Source of the DNA: Spirochaetia bacterium
GTDB taxonomy: Bacteria; Spirochaetota; UBA4802; UBA5550
Reading direction: 5' to 3'
DNA: 56,452 nucleotides
Assembly: GCA_009885955.1 (NCBI GenBank)
Contig: VFJS01000076.1
Location: forward strand, 1-56,452
Shown: positions 35,662-44,845 of the stretch, piece after piece
Layout of the letters: each line of letters opens with the position of its first letter
Position numbering within the stretch: position 1 is the first letter of the stretch
The notes under the pieces: generated by a model
What the model was told of the DNA's origin: nothing
Databases searched by the model: none
The model's input: only the letters and a program-made list of their open reading frames with translations
Program-made: the position numbers and the translations under genes

Positions 35662-37212
35662 TTATAGCTGAGTAGTTACCATTCCTTCAGGTATTGCTTC
35701 CAGGGCCCGGGTATCATCAGCATCAACCTTGAAATAACTTACCAGTTCGAGCAGCTGATTGGTATGCTCATTCAGTATGTCTACGGTCCTTGCAAGTTCC
35801 ACAGAGGAGGCGGCATTCTGCTGTGAAATTTTATTCAGCTGCATCATCCCCTCATTTATCTGATGGACCCCCAGGTCCTGCTGTTCAGAAGAATCTGCAA
35901 TATTCTTTATGAAATCAGCCTCTTTTTGTATTGATGAAACAATAAGGTTAATACTGGCACCGGCTTTGTTTGCAACTTCCATGCTGGATGCCGCGAGCTT
36001 GATAATTTCCATTGCCGAACTCTGGCTCCTTTCGGCGAGATTCCTCACTTCGCTTGCAACAACGGCAAAACCTTTTCCGTAATCACCGGCCCTTGCCGCT
36101 TCAATCGCGGCATTCAATGCCAGAAGGTTTGTCTGATATGCTATGTCATCAATAATATTTATCTTGCCGGCTATCTTTTTCATGGCTGATATTGTATCTT
36201 TTACTGCATCGCTTCCTTCAACTGCCTTCTCAACATTCTCCCTGGTTATTTTATCAGTTATCTTGGCGCTCTCGGCGTTCTGCGATATTACCGCCCCCAT
36301 CTCTTCCAGTGAAGCGCTGATTTCCTCCACACCTTCTGCCTGTTCGGTCGATGTCTGACTTAAATTTCTCCCGATGGTAATAATCAGATTCGATGCTTCG
36401 GCCAGACTGGAAGTGCTCCCCTTCACCTTTTTTATCGAATTTTTGATCTTTTCAAGAAAACTGTTAAAATATCTGGCCATTTCCCCGAATTCATCCCTGG
36501 ACTTAACAGAGAGCTGGATTGTCAGATCGCCCTCCCCCTCGGATATATCCTTCAGCCTGAGGAGAAGGTCTTTCAGCGGTTTTAAAATAATTGAAGCCAT
36601 GTAAAGCGCAATCATTATGGAAATAATCAGGACAAAAACCGATGCCATAATAAAAAACACCTGTATGAATTTTGTTCGTGCATTCATCTTCATCAAATCG
36701 GCCTCAAGCTGTTCCCTGTAAACTTTGGCTGAAAGCATCATTTCGGTTATGAACTTATCCCCGGTAACCTCAAAATCATAGAGGGTTTTGTTGCCGGCAT
36801 CTGTTCCTTTCCTGATATAGTCCAGGGCCATCTTGTTGCCCAGAAAATAGTAATCGGTTAAATTATCCTGCATCCTTTCCAATTCAGCAGTTTTTACCGG
36901 ATTTTTCTTATACCGGGTAATGAACTCCTCTATAACAGCAATACTCCTGTCGTAATATTTTTCCGCCTCGGTAAAACCGGTATTAAAACCGATTGAGCCC
37001 CTTGATGCCGAGACATTGGAAATATTCAGCTGCATCTGGATAACATTATTCTGCAGTTCCATAACCGCCATGGTGTTGGGGAAAATAATAGACATAACAT
37101 TATTTGATATTATAATATTTCTCGTGAGAATAATTACTGAAATTCCCAGGACAACGGTTATAATGATTACAATTAATAAAAAGCTTGATATGATTTTACT
37201 TTTTAGCTTCAT
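35662..37212 (-). CDS. Methyl-accepting chemotaxis protein
   Basis: 516 residues. It has a first transmembrane segment (residues about 9-31: [21 protein letters not shown]), a periplasmic helical-bundle sensor (to about 180), a second membrane segment ([25 protein letters not shown]), HAMP ([22 protein letters not shown]), then a signalling domain with the hairpin tip [42 protein letters not shown]. The chemosensory ligand cannot be read from the sequence. The gene is alone, with no che genes nearby. It implies a flagellar or type IV pilus chemotaxis system elsewhere. The upstream 37213-37485 gap is AT-rich. Confidence 0.93.
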   Translation of the reverse strand: MKLKSKIISSFLLIVIIITVVLGISVIILTRNIIISNNVMSIIFPNTMAVMELQNNVIQMQLNISNVSASRGSIGFNTGFTEAEKYYDRSIAVIEEFITRYKKNPVKTAELERMQDNLTDYYFLGNKMALDYIRKGTDAGNKTLYDFEVTGDKFITEMMLSAKVYREQLEADLMKMNARTKFIQVFFIMASVFVLIISIMIALYMASIILKPLKDLLLRLKDISEGEGDLTIQLSVKSRDEFGEMARYFNSFLEKIKNSIKKVKGSTSSLAEASNLIITIGRNLSQTSTEQAEGVEEISASLEEMGAVISQNAESAKITDKITRENVEKAVEGSDAVKDTISAMKKIAGKINIIDDIAYQTNLLALNAAIEAARAGDYGKGFAVVASEVRNLAERSQSSAMEIIKLAASSMEVANKAGASINLIVSSIQKEADFIKNIADSSEQQDLGVHQINEGMMQLNKISQQNAASSVELARTVDILNEHTNQLLELVSYFKVDADDTRALEAIPEGMVTTQL

Positions 37213-37485
37213 GATATTTTTCCTGATATGAAATTAAACATCCTGTTGATATATGCGAAATGGTTACTCTCCATAGATAGGTATCAAAAATATGCAGAAT
37301 CCAATCTTACATGAACCGTTCAGACTATCATCCCTCACGATGATTACATTAATCCTGATTATGTAATATAAATCAATAGTCTAAAAAAAACAAATAATTT
37401 TTTTTATGTTGAAAAATTTATCCGGTTATTCAATGTTTCATATATTCACAAGTGAATTGTTTTCTATACTGCCTTGGAGGCCCCT

Positions 37486-37809
37486 ATGCCCTTTTTCAGC
37501 GAATCCGGTTTACCTGAACGCAGACTCTTTGAAGGTGTATCTCTCAAATCAGCATGCGGAGATAAATTGATGATAACCATATTCGATATAGAACCCGGCT
37601 CAAAGATTCCGGCTCACCGGCATATGCATGAACAGATATCTTATGTCCTGTCCGGAGAAATTGAATTTACCCTGGGCGAAGAGAAAAAAATACTTAAGCA
37701 GTGGGACGGAGTTGTTATTCCACCGGATGTGGAGCATTCAGGAGTTATACTTGATAAGAAGACAAAAATACTTGATGCATGGCACCCGGTGAGGGAAGAC
37801 TATAAATAA
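37486..37809 (+). CDS. Single-domain cupin protein
   Basis: 107 residues from the ATG at 37486, which has GGAGG 8 bases upstream; a TTG four codons earlier overlaps that site. Both cupin motifs are visible: PAHRHMHEQISYVLSGEIEF (HxH and E metal ligands, then G) and WDGVVIPPDVEHSG (final His). With all four metal ligands present it probably binds a metal, unlike the cupin at 25988. It is a stand-alone gene, convergent with the GlgD-like gene 12 bp downstream. Its substrate is unknown. Confidence 0.85.
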   Translation: MPFFSESGLPERRLFEGVSLKSACGDKLMITIFDIEPGSKIPAHRHMHEQISYVLSGEIEFTLGEEKKILKQWDGVVIPPDVEHSGVILDKKTKILDAWHPVREDYK

Positions 37810-37821
37810 AGGAAGTTCAAT

Positions 37822-38979
37822 TCATTTTACAATTGAAAGACCGTCATGGAGATATTTCTTCTCCCTGAAATATACTTCTCCAAGGCCCGAGGCTATGTAG
37901 CATCCGCCGCCGATCCTGACATTATCGGGAACGCGGCAGTTTTTCCCGATTACCGTAATGCTTGAAAAAAGGGATCTCGGAAAATCGCTGCTTTTTATAT
38001 TCAGGTCATCAGACCCTATCCTGCTTGAATTGCCGATGTTTATCATGGAATTTTCGTCATTGAAATCGGTGGTTTCATCGATAACGGCTTTATTGATTTT
38101 CACCCCTTCCCCGATTCTTACAAAGGGCAGGATGATTGAATCCCGTATGTCGCTATCAAGGCCTATCTCCACACCCGGGTAAATGATTGAGTTCTCCACC
38201 CTGCCGTTAATTGAGCAGTAGTCGGATATGAAGGAATTTACTATGCGGCCTTTTTCTCCTATGTACGCATACCGGTCAGCCACTATCTGGCTTTTCATGC
38301 TGTTGTCGCTGTATATGAGATTAAACAGTTCCCGGTCCCATAAAATATTTCTGCTCAGAGCATAATATTCGGGAACATTGCTGATCGGCCAGTAATGCGC
38401 ATGGAATGCCGTCTTCCTGATGCCTGCGTTGATCATGGTATTGATTATCATTTCGAATATATTGGAAGATGATCTCTTTTCCTTTATTATTTTTCCGATT
38501 GTTTTCAGCAGGGTTTTCCTGGATGTGACAAGGAGCTTGTATGCCATTGAAGGCCTGCCGTTTATTACCATCTTGAAAAGAAGTGTGTCTGTCTTTTTTG
38601 ACATGTACGTTTTCATGATGTCAGAAAAATCGATTATTGAAGGGAAATCGCCGTTATAAATTATGAAATATTTTGAATCAATATCATGAACCAGATTTTT
38701 ACAAAAATTAATATTTGAGAATTCGCTGGTTATTACGCTAATTGGTGAATAGGCGCCATTGGAATTAATATAGGAATCTATATAGTTTTCAAGATCGTCT
38801 TCAACATTATTATAGATAACAGTGCTTTTTGATTCAGACACGTGGGCGTTCCTTATAAGAAAATCAATCACCCTGAATCTGCCTCCAAAGGGGAGCATGT
38901 ACCGGGATCGCGATTCAGTTAATGAGAGAAGCAGGTTATCCCTTGGCGATGGATAGGATATAATTGTCCAGTCATTCAT
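37822..38979 (-). CDS. GlgC/GlgD-like nucleotidyltransferase homologue without the catalytic loop
   Basis: 385 residues. The N-terminal half matches the ADP-glucose pyrophosphorylase fold: RSRYMLPFGGRFRVIDFLIRNA is the equivalent of the GlgC PFGGxYRxIDFxLSN motif. But the N-terminal GGxGTRLxPLT nucleotide-binding loop is absent and the chain starts just before that position (MNDWTIISYPSPRDNLL). The C-terminal half is a left-handed beta-helix of hexapeptide repeats (IGEKGRIVNSFISDYCSINGRVENSIIYPGVEIG...), as in GlgC. This is the architecture of GlgD, the non-catalytic regulatory subunit in Gram-positive glycogen synthesis. It is the last gene of the SbcD/SbcC-like operon, 6 bp after the TPR gene; a role in glycogen is not supported by neighbours. 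Confidence 0.75.
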   Translation of the reverse strand: MNDWTIISYPSPRDNLLLSLTESRSRYMLPFGGRFRVIDFLIRNAHVSESKSTVIYNNVEDDLENYIDSYINSNGAYSPISVITSEFSNINFCKNLVHDIDSKYFIIYNGDFPSIIDFSDIMKTYMSKKTDTLLFKMVINGRPSMAYKLLVTSRKTLLKTIGKIIKEKRSSSNIFEMIINTMINAGIRKTAFHAHYWPISNVPEYYALSRNILWDRELFNLIYSDNSMKSQIVADRYAYIGEKGRIVNSFISDYCSINGRVENSIIYPGVEIGLDSDIRDSIILPFVRIGEGVKINKAVIDETTDFNDENSMINIGNSSRIGSDDLNIKSSDFPRSLFSSITVIGKNCRVPDNVRIGGGCYIASGLGEVYFREKKYLHDGLSIVK

Positions 38980-38985
38980 TAAAAC

Positions 38986-39966
38986 TTACCCCTTTTTCTT
39001 CAAATATTCCTCAAGCCTGGGCCCGTCAATTTCCATGAGCCTCTTCTTTATTTCGATGAGGTTTTCCTTGTTATAATTCTGAAGCTCATAATAATCAAGG
39101 AGCCAGAGGTACATGTTCAGCAGCCTGGGAATAACATTTGAATTTGCCTTTAAATCGTAGTCCATCTTCTGATATATCCTGTCGAGTTTTACGATGTCCT
39201 TCTTGATATTTTCCACCTGGTGCTTATCCATATTTTTCCTGACATAGAACGTATCAGTGATAAAACCATACACGGGTATCCACTCCCTTATATCATTTTG
39301 AATATTCTTTTCTCCCCTGATTATTTCAATGAGATCCAGTACTGGTTTTGCCTTGATTATCCTGAGATCAATTTCCGACGGGTTTTTAAAAAAGGCTTCT
39401 CGAAAACAGAGGAGGCTGTTGGGGAAATCTTTTAGATGATAAAATGCTTCTCCAAGGATGGACAGGAGCCGGCCATTGCTGGTATAGGAACCGCGGGCGT
39501 ATTCCAGGGTCTCGATGGTATTTTTATATTCCTCCAGCCTTAAAAAACAATCCCCCAGATTAAGAAGGAGATCAAAATTATTATTTGTGTCCTCCTGTTT
39601 TTTAAATGCTGTCTTATAATGCTCGGCCGCATTAAAAAAAATAAAACGCATTACAGCCCTGTATGCAGTTGAAAGGGCCATGTCGTTGGTGCCGGCATAT
39701 TCATCGAAAACACCCCATTCCTTCATGAGGAAGTCGGCGGTATTTTTACCCTCCGGGATGCTCCGTATCTCCCGTTCCCTGTTCAGCCAGAATTTAGAAG
39801 TTCTGTAGCAGTCCGTTAATCCGGGATAATCGGGATTGATGGCCATCAGGCTGTCGAGAATCTCAACACATTTTCTGAAATCCCCCTCTTCAATCAGTTC
39901 ATAGACTTCGTTTATTGCATTAAGAATCGGATCATCTGAAAATGTTAATTGACCGCTGTTATCCAT
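38986..39966 (-). CDS. TPR-repeat protein
   Basis: 326 residues, no signal peptide. It has helical repeats with TPR spacing, for example around 25-65 (EVYELIEEGDFRKCVEILDSLMAINPDYPGLTDCY), 120-150 (AAEHYKTAFKKQEDTNNNFDLLLNLGDCFLRLEEYKNTIETLEYA) and 165-195 (LSILGEAFYHLKDFPNSLLCFREAFFKNPSE). It probably is a scaffold. It lies 6 bp downstream of the SbcC-like ATPase and 6 bp upstream of the GlgD-like gene, so it belongs to that module and may link its parts. The C-terminus is Lys/Glu-rich helical and ends KKG. Confidence 0.8.
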   Translation of the reverse strand: MDNSGQLTFSDDPILNAINEVYELIEEGDFRKCVEILDSLMAINPDYPGLTDCYRTSKFWLNREREIRSIPEGKNTADFLMKEWGVFDEYAGTNDMALSTAYRAVMRFIFFNAAEHYKTAFKKQEDTNNNFDLLLNLGDCFLRLEEYKNTIETLEYARGSYTSNGRLLSILGEAFYHLKDFPNSLLCFREAFFKNPSEIDLRIIKAKPVLDLIEIIRGEKNIQNDIREWIPVYGFITDTFYVRKNMDKHQVENIKKDIVKLDRIYQKMDYDLKANSNVIPRLLNMYLWLLDYYELQNYNKENLIEIKKRLMEIDGPRLEEYLKKKG

Positions 39967-39972
39967 GTGTAA

Positions 39973-42114
39973 TCACAGTTCTATGTAATTCCCCCATTCT
40001 TTTATGTCCCGGTGGTGGGTGAACAATATAACCTGCCTTTTATGAGATACATCAGAAATTAATTCCCGGAACCTCTTGATTCTGTCATCATCCATTGAAT
40101 GAAAGGGATCGTCAATGATTAATGGCAAGCATTTTTCATAATCACTGAAAAATTCAGTCAGTGCAATTTTGATTGATATAAGCAATGCCTGAAGAACTAC
40201 CGGGCTCAGGCCCTTCCCGTCATTTTTCCCGGTAATAATGTTTCTCACCATCTCCCTGTCTGCTATTGATACATACTGCTTATCAGTTAAAAAATTCAGC
40301 TTATCATAGGCGGAATCGATAAGCCGGGAAAGCTGTTTCTCCTCTGCTTTTTTTACCGCTTCATCCATGACTTCCCTGATGAAATCGACGGACCTGCCCG
40401 TTTTATTTAAACTGCTCAATATCCTGTCGAAATTGGATTTTTCAGTAATAAGGCCGTCTCTCTCTTCATTCACATCTATATTCCGGTTCAGTTCAACATC
40501 TATCTGATCCAGTATGCTGATCTTTATCTCAAGCTGTTTTTCAATTACCCTGATTTCGCTCTCACTTTTTGCTATCAATTCCTTCATGTTGGATTTATCA
40601 AGACCTATTTCATTGCCGATATCCAGGGAATGTATGTAGGCATCAATCCTGGCCTTTATTTCAAAATCGAGCTTTTTGATTACGCTCAGCTCCTTTTTTA
40701 TTATTCCCAAATCTTTCTGGTTTTTAAGAGATTCTCTTATGCTCCGTATATCCTCAATCCTTTCAGAATACTGAATGTAGTCCTCGAAATACTGAAGCAG
40801 GAATTCATAAAGTTCGCTTAACTTATACCCCTCAAGGTGAAGGTTGCTCTCTTCAAGAATTTTTTTAAGTTTTTCCTCCAGTTCCTGCTTCTCTTCATTC
40901 AGCAGGGAAAATTTTTTAGTCCCCGATGTTGTCATGGAATAGAGCGCAGTCAGCAGAGAAAAAATCAGTGAAAATCCGAATATGCCTGTAACAATGGTGA
41001 TATTTTCACTGATGGAAAAATTATTTTTATAAAATATTGACAGGATAATGGCAAAGGCCGAAACATTCACTGACAGTCCGGCTTTCTTTATCAAGTCCTT
41101 CCGCCTCTCCAATTTCGAATTAAAATTGTCAATTTTTTCGTTGAGGCTCCTTATTTCATTATAGATTCTCTGGAGATGGGAAAGATAATCGTTATTTATA
41201 TTTTTAAAATCTTTGAACTGGGGAAAATAAGTCTCAACTTCATTTTTTAATTCTGATATGGAATTGATCTTTTTCTTTTCAATTTCAACCTCTTCAGTAA
41301 TCCGGATATAATTCTTCTGATAATCATCGATAATATCAAGGCTGTCAAAAATCTTGTAAAGGATTTCAATCCTGTTATTCAGGAGGGTTGTTTTTATTTT
41401 AAAATTTTCTATTTCCCTCCATACCGAAGCCCTCTCTTTTTTCAGCTTCCCCTGCCGGGCATTCTGGATGTCGATCAGCTGAATTTTCCTGTCCAGGGAT
41501 TTTGTGAGGTTTTCATATTTTAGAATTTCTGAAAGGATCCTGTTATCGGACCGGTTCCCCTTCTCAAAAAAATTCCTCAATGATATATGCCTGTCAAAAA
41601 AATTAGATTCATCACGAAGAATTATCTTCTGAAAGCCCTGGTAATCAATATGCCTGGTTTTATCAAAATCTGATTGTGAAGAGATAAATGAAGCAGAAAT
41701 GAACTGTGAGAAGTCCACATGATGCATAAAAGCAGACAGGCAGGGATCTTCTTTTATCATGTCAATACTGATTGGCATAATCCCGGGAGTGATTTCATTT
41801 TGGTAGATGATATGTTCCCTGCTGCTTCCGGAAAAAATTGTAAAGTCCCTGAGGCAGTTATTGATAAAATGATAGGGTCTGTCTTTTCCGATATTAAAAT
41901 GAACATCGATGTACAGGCTGCTCCAGAATTCACGGGGCAGCAGATGAGTATCACTGAATCTGAACCATATGCTGTCAACAAGCCCATTGGCTAAAATGCT
42001 CTTACCGGCGCCATTTTTGCCTGAGATTATATTTATCTTATCACTGAACTCAAAGGTTATGTTGTTAAATAATCCAGGCCTGGATACTATGCATTTGATA
42101 TATTGCACAGCCAA
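39973..42114 (-). CDS. SbcC/YhaN-like SMC-type ATPase with a membrane hairpin
   Basis: 713 residues. Walker A SGKNGAGKS at 31-39 in the ABC-ATPase N-terminal half. There is a long coiled coil (about 185-345) with, at its middle, two closely spaced hydrophobic segments (about 346-362 and 372-393: VNVSAFAIILSIF and ITIVTGIFGFSLIFSLLTALY). Then come a second coiled coil, a weak signature loop GLSPVVLQALLIS and a Walker B LIIDDPFHSMDDDRI followed by QVILFTHH. The membrane hairpin in the coil is typical of YhaN, the ATPase partner of the nuclease YhaO. It overlaps the SbcD-like gene by 28 bp and precedes TPR and GlgD-like genes. The DNA-end processing role is inferred from the fold. Confidence 0.82.
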   Translation of the reverse strand: MAVQYIKCIVSRPGLFNNITFEFSDKINIISGKNGAGKSILANGLVDSIWFRFSDTHLLPREFWSSLYIDVHFNIGKDRPYHFINNCLRDFTIFSGSSREHIIYQNEITPGIMPISIDMIKEDPCLSAFMHHVDFSQFISASFISSQSDFDKTRHIDYQGFQKIILRDESNFFDRHISLRNFFEKGNRSDNRILSEILKYENLTKSLDRKIQLIDIQNARQGKLKKERASVWREIENFKIKTTLLNNRIEILYKIFDSLDIIDDYQKNYIRITEEVEIEKKKINSISELKNEVETYFPQFKDFKNINNDYLSHLQRIYNEIRSLNEKIDNFNSKLERRKDLIKKAGLSVNVSAFAIILSIFYKNNFSISENITIVTGIFGFSLIFSLLTALYSMTTSGTKKFSLLNEEKQELEEKLKKILEESNLHLEGYKLSELYEFLLQYFEDYIQYSERIEDIRSIRESLKNQKDLGIIKKELSVIKKLDFEIKARIDAYIHSLDIGNEIGLDKSNMKELIAKSESEIRVIEKQLEIKISILDQIDVELNRNIDVNEERDGLITEKSNFDRILSSLNKTGRSVDFIREVMDEAVKKAEEKQLSRLIDSAYDKLNFLTDKQYVSIADREMVRNIITGKNDGKGLSPVVLQALLISIKIALTEFFSDYEKCLPLIIDDPFHSMDDDRIKRFRELISDVSHKRQVILFTHHRDIKEWGNYIEL

Positions 42115-43217
42115 TCCTCCATGGAAGCAAAATCGTCGCCGGCAAGTACATTCAGGGATAGGGAGAGGTCATCAATATTCAAATCTCCCGGTATGGTTTT
42201 GTTATCGAGCTTTTCCTTGATTAATCGGTAAAATTCACCGCGGATGGTATTCTCACCTGAATACCTGTTTACAAGAAGGACAACCGAAGGGATGGTGTTA
42301 TCGGTAATAATAAGATCATGAAAAAATTTTCTGCACTCATCAAGCAGCAGATCATCAGGAATAAAATGTTTAATACCTGTCAAGGATAACAACAGTATGG
42401 TCTTCCCCGATTTTTTTTCACTCAACGTTCGAATGAGTTCTCCGGGAGCGGAAATGTTAGAACAGTCAATCTCCAATGAATGTATACTAATTGAATTAAC
42501 ACAGAGCCTTCGTAAATTAATAATTTTATCATCAGCTACAGATATGGAAACAACATACCGGTCTCCATGTTCATTGAAACCGGTTGCCTCGGGAGATCCG
42601 GGATATATGCCGATAATCTTATTCATCACCTTGAACATTTTAAAATTATGCTTCCGGCCAAGGGCATAAAAATCGAGGCCCGATATCGTCCTTTCAACGG
42701 GATTTCCCGGGGATGGTTCAAGCCTTATGTTTTTAAAATCGCAATCCGTGTGAAAAAGCCCCATGTGAAAACCGGTTCCCGGCTCTTTTTTTACCGATAG
42801 TATATCAAAATCTCCGGTTGCAGGCATTCCATAAACAATGAGCCGTTGATTGTTGATGGTAAATTCCAAGTGCTCCTGTTTCCCGGGGTTTGAAAAGGTA
42901 TTGCCGGTATTGATTTCACTGACGAGCGGTAGTAAATTCCCGTTGTCATCCATTTCGGAAATCCCTGGAGAGAACAGTATAACCCTGTTCTTTCTACGCA
43001 GCTCTTCAAAATCCTTATTAATAGTATTCAGCATGTCTCTGTCCAAATTTCTGCCGTCAACAAGATCACCTGCTATCATTAAAAAATCGTGGTCCCCGGC
43101 CAGGCTGACTATTTTCTTAAAAGTATTTAATCTGATTTTGTCGGAAAGTTTCAGACTTTCATCCCTGTTGCCCAGATGAATATCCGAAGTAATCAAAATT
43201 TTAATTTCATTTCCCAT
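42087..43217 (-). CDS. SbcD/YhaO-like metallophosphoesterase homologue with degenerate motifs
   Basis: 376 residues from the ATG at 43215-43217; the longer frame begins with a TTG. Motif I is intact (ILITSDIHLG, D-x-H), motif II GDLVDGRN is intact (GDxxD), but motif III, normally GNHD, reads SPGISEM. A His is present in LFHTDCD; the last motif GHxH is GRKH. Two metal-ligand positions (Asn and His of GNHD) are therefore missing by sequence. In the YhaO/SbcD families this protein is the nuclease partner of the following ATPase, and the 28-bp overlap supports a complex here. Loss of the metal site suggests a scaffold or regulatory role, or a different metal-binding solution. Confidence 0.78.
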   Translation of the reverse strand: MGNEIKILITSDIHLGNRDESLKLSDKIRLNTFKKIVSLAGDHDFLMIAGDLVDGRNLDRDMLNTINKDFEELRRKNRVILFSPGISEMDDNGNLLPLVSEINTGNTFSNPGKQEHLEFTINNQRLIVYGMPATGDFDILSVKKEPGTGFHMGLFHTDCDFKNIRLEPSPGNPVERTISGLDFYALGRKHNFKMFKVMNKIIGIYPGSPEATGFNEHGDRYVVSISVADDKIINLRRLCVNSISIHSLEIDCSNISAPGELIRTLSEKKSGKTILLLSLTGIKHFIPDDLLLDECRKFFHDLIITDNTIPSVVLLVNRYSGENTIRGEFYRLIKEKLDNKTIPGDLNIDDLSLSLNVLAGDDFASMEDWLCNISNA

Positions 43218-43283
43218 TTTTATCTGCAACTAAAAGTCGATTTGAAGAACTGCTCTATTATTTTCGTATAATACAGGGCAATA

Positions 43284-43880
43284 CTATAAAGAATAACCCT
43301 CATGTTTTAGAAGAAATTCTTTAACGCCGGCGCCGCCTGAATAGTTCCCGATCATTCCGTTCGATTTTATCACCCTGTGGCAGGGAATGATTACCGGAAA
43401 AATATTTTTGGCCATAGCATTTCCGACAAACCTTGCGCCGCCCGGAATCTTTGCTTTTTCTGAAAGCCCCCTGTAGCTGACGGCTTTTCCAGGCCCTGTT
43501 GACAATAGATTCCTGTAGACGGAATATTCAGCCCTTGTAAAGGGGCTGAGATCAAGAATCACTTTTTTTTCCCCTGAACCGGTTCTGCCCTGTCCTTTTA
43601 TACTGCATGGATGATGTAAAATAATTTCAAAAGAAGATACTTTCCCGGAATCATTAAAATATTCACTAAGAAATTCGAGCCCCCTTTTAACCATGATAGA
43701 TTCTTTATTGCTGAAGTATTTTCCCTGGTACTTTTTTTCTAATTCCCTGTTATAAAAAACCGCAGCCTTAAGGGAGGAATCATCCCCTGATAACAGGATG
43801 GGGCCGGCCGGCGAATGATATATGGAACAGCTCAGCCCGGTATGTCCCGTCAAATATTCCATAATATCTCTTTTTATCAT
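43284..43880 (-). CDS. ogt: O6-alkylguanine-DNA alkyltransferase (Ogt type)
   Basis: 198 residues. It has an N-terminal domain (YHSPAGPILLSGDDSSLKAAVF, the methylguanine DNA methyltransferase ribonuclease-like domain), then a C-terminal DNA-binding domain with LSPFTRAEYSVYRNLLSTGPGKAVSYRGLSEKA, GGARFVGNAMAKNIFPVIIPCHRVI, and NGMIGNYSGG. The active-site Cys is in PCHRV. It repairs O6-methylguanine by irreversible alkyl transfer. It starts one base after the ribF stop, so it is translationally linked to it. Confidence 0.93.
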   Translation of the reverse strand: MIKRDIMEYLTGHTGLSCSIYHSPAGPILLSGDDSSLKAAVFYNRELEKKYQGKYFSNKESIMVKRGLEFLSEYFNDSGKVSSFEIILHHPCSIKGQGRTGSGEKKVILDLSPFTRAEYSVYRNLLSTGPGKAVSYRGLSEKAKIPGGARFVGNAMAKNIFPVIIPCHRVIKSNGMIGNYSGGAGVKEFLLKHEGYSL

Positions 43881-43881
43881 A

Positions 43882-44814
43882 TCAGGAATGATCCTTGAAA
43901 AATTTCTTTATATCATCCATATCTTTTCGTATCTGTATGATAAGGGCCTCGGGGGATTCAAATTTTTTTTCATCCCGTATCTTCTCATGAAACTCGATTA
44001 CTATTTCTTCCTCATATATATCAGAGTTAAAATCAAAAATATTAGCCTCTATTGTCCTGTCTCTGTTGCCATAAGTGGGATTAAAACCGATATTGGCCAT
44101 GCCCTCCTTTTCATCTCCTCCGGTGAAAACAGATACCGCATACACACCGTCTCCGGGAACAAGCTTCTCGGGATCAAGCGGAACAATATTAGCCGTGGGA
44201 AATCCAATCCCCCTCCCCCTTCCATAACCCCGGACAACTTTACCCCTGATCCCATACCTTTTCCCCAGGAGCATGGACGCGATCTTCATATTCCCGGCGG
44301 TAATCTCATTTCTAAGCCATGTTGATGATACAGGTTTCTGATTAAGAAGAACTTCCTCAATGCGGGTAATTCCAATCCCCGTGGTCAGGGACAGCTTGGT
44401 CAGGAAGTCCATATTGCCCTCCCTGTTCTTCCCGAAGGCATGGTCATAGCCTATGACAATCTCCCGTGCGCCGGCCATTTCTATGAAATAGTGATTGAAA
44501 AATTCCAGCGCGTTGAGGGAGGCGATGTCCTGTGAAAAATCGAGGAGCATCATGTAATCTATGTTACATCTGCTCATGGCATCAATCTTTTCATCAAGTG
44601 TGGCAATGTGTTTGAGGGCCACATCGGGATTTATAACCCTTCTCGGATGGGATGTAAAGGTGAACACAAGGCTCTGGCCCGATTTTTCCCGGGCCAGTTC
44701 AGACATGACTGTTAAAATCTTCTGGTGGCCTATATGCACCCCGTCAAAATTGCCAATGGTAACAACGGGATGTATAATCAGCCTTTTATCCGGTATGCCG
44801 TCAATTACTTTCAT
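43882..44814 (-). CDS. ribF: Bifunctional riboflavin kinase/FAD synthetase RibF
   Basis: 310 residues, normal RibF length. The N-terminal FAD synthetase half has IGNFDGVHIGHQKILTVM (nucleotidyltransferase HxGH-like) and EIVIGYDHAFGKNREGN. The C-terminal kinase half has VVRGYGRGRGIGFPTANI and GMANIGFNPTYGNRDRTIEANIFDF. Products are FMN and FAD, needed by the flavoproteins encoded nearby. It lies between aroC-like (31 bp) and ogt (1 bp). Confidence 0.95.
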   Translation of the reverse strand: MKVIDGIPDKRLIIHPVVTIGNFDGVHIGHQKILTVMSELAREKSGQSLVFTFTSHPRRVINPDVALKHIATLDEKIDAMSRCNIDYMMLLDFSQDIASLNALEFFNHYFIEMAGAREIVIGYDHAFGKNREGNMDFLTKLSLTTGIGITRIEEVLLNQKPVSSTWLRNEITAGNMKIASMLLGKRYGIRGKVVRGYGRGRGIGFPTANIVPLDPEKLVPGDGVYAVSVFTGGDEKEGMANIGFNPTYGNRDRTIEANIFDFNSDIYEEEIVIEFHEKIRDEKKFESPEALIIQIRKDMDDIKKFFKDHS

Positions 44815-44845
44815 AATTTTCCCGGGGTTCCCTTATTTCGGCATT

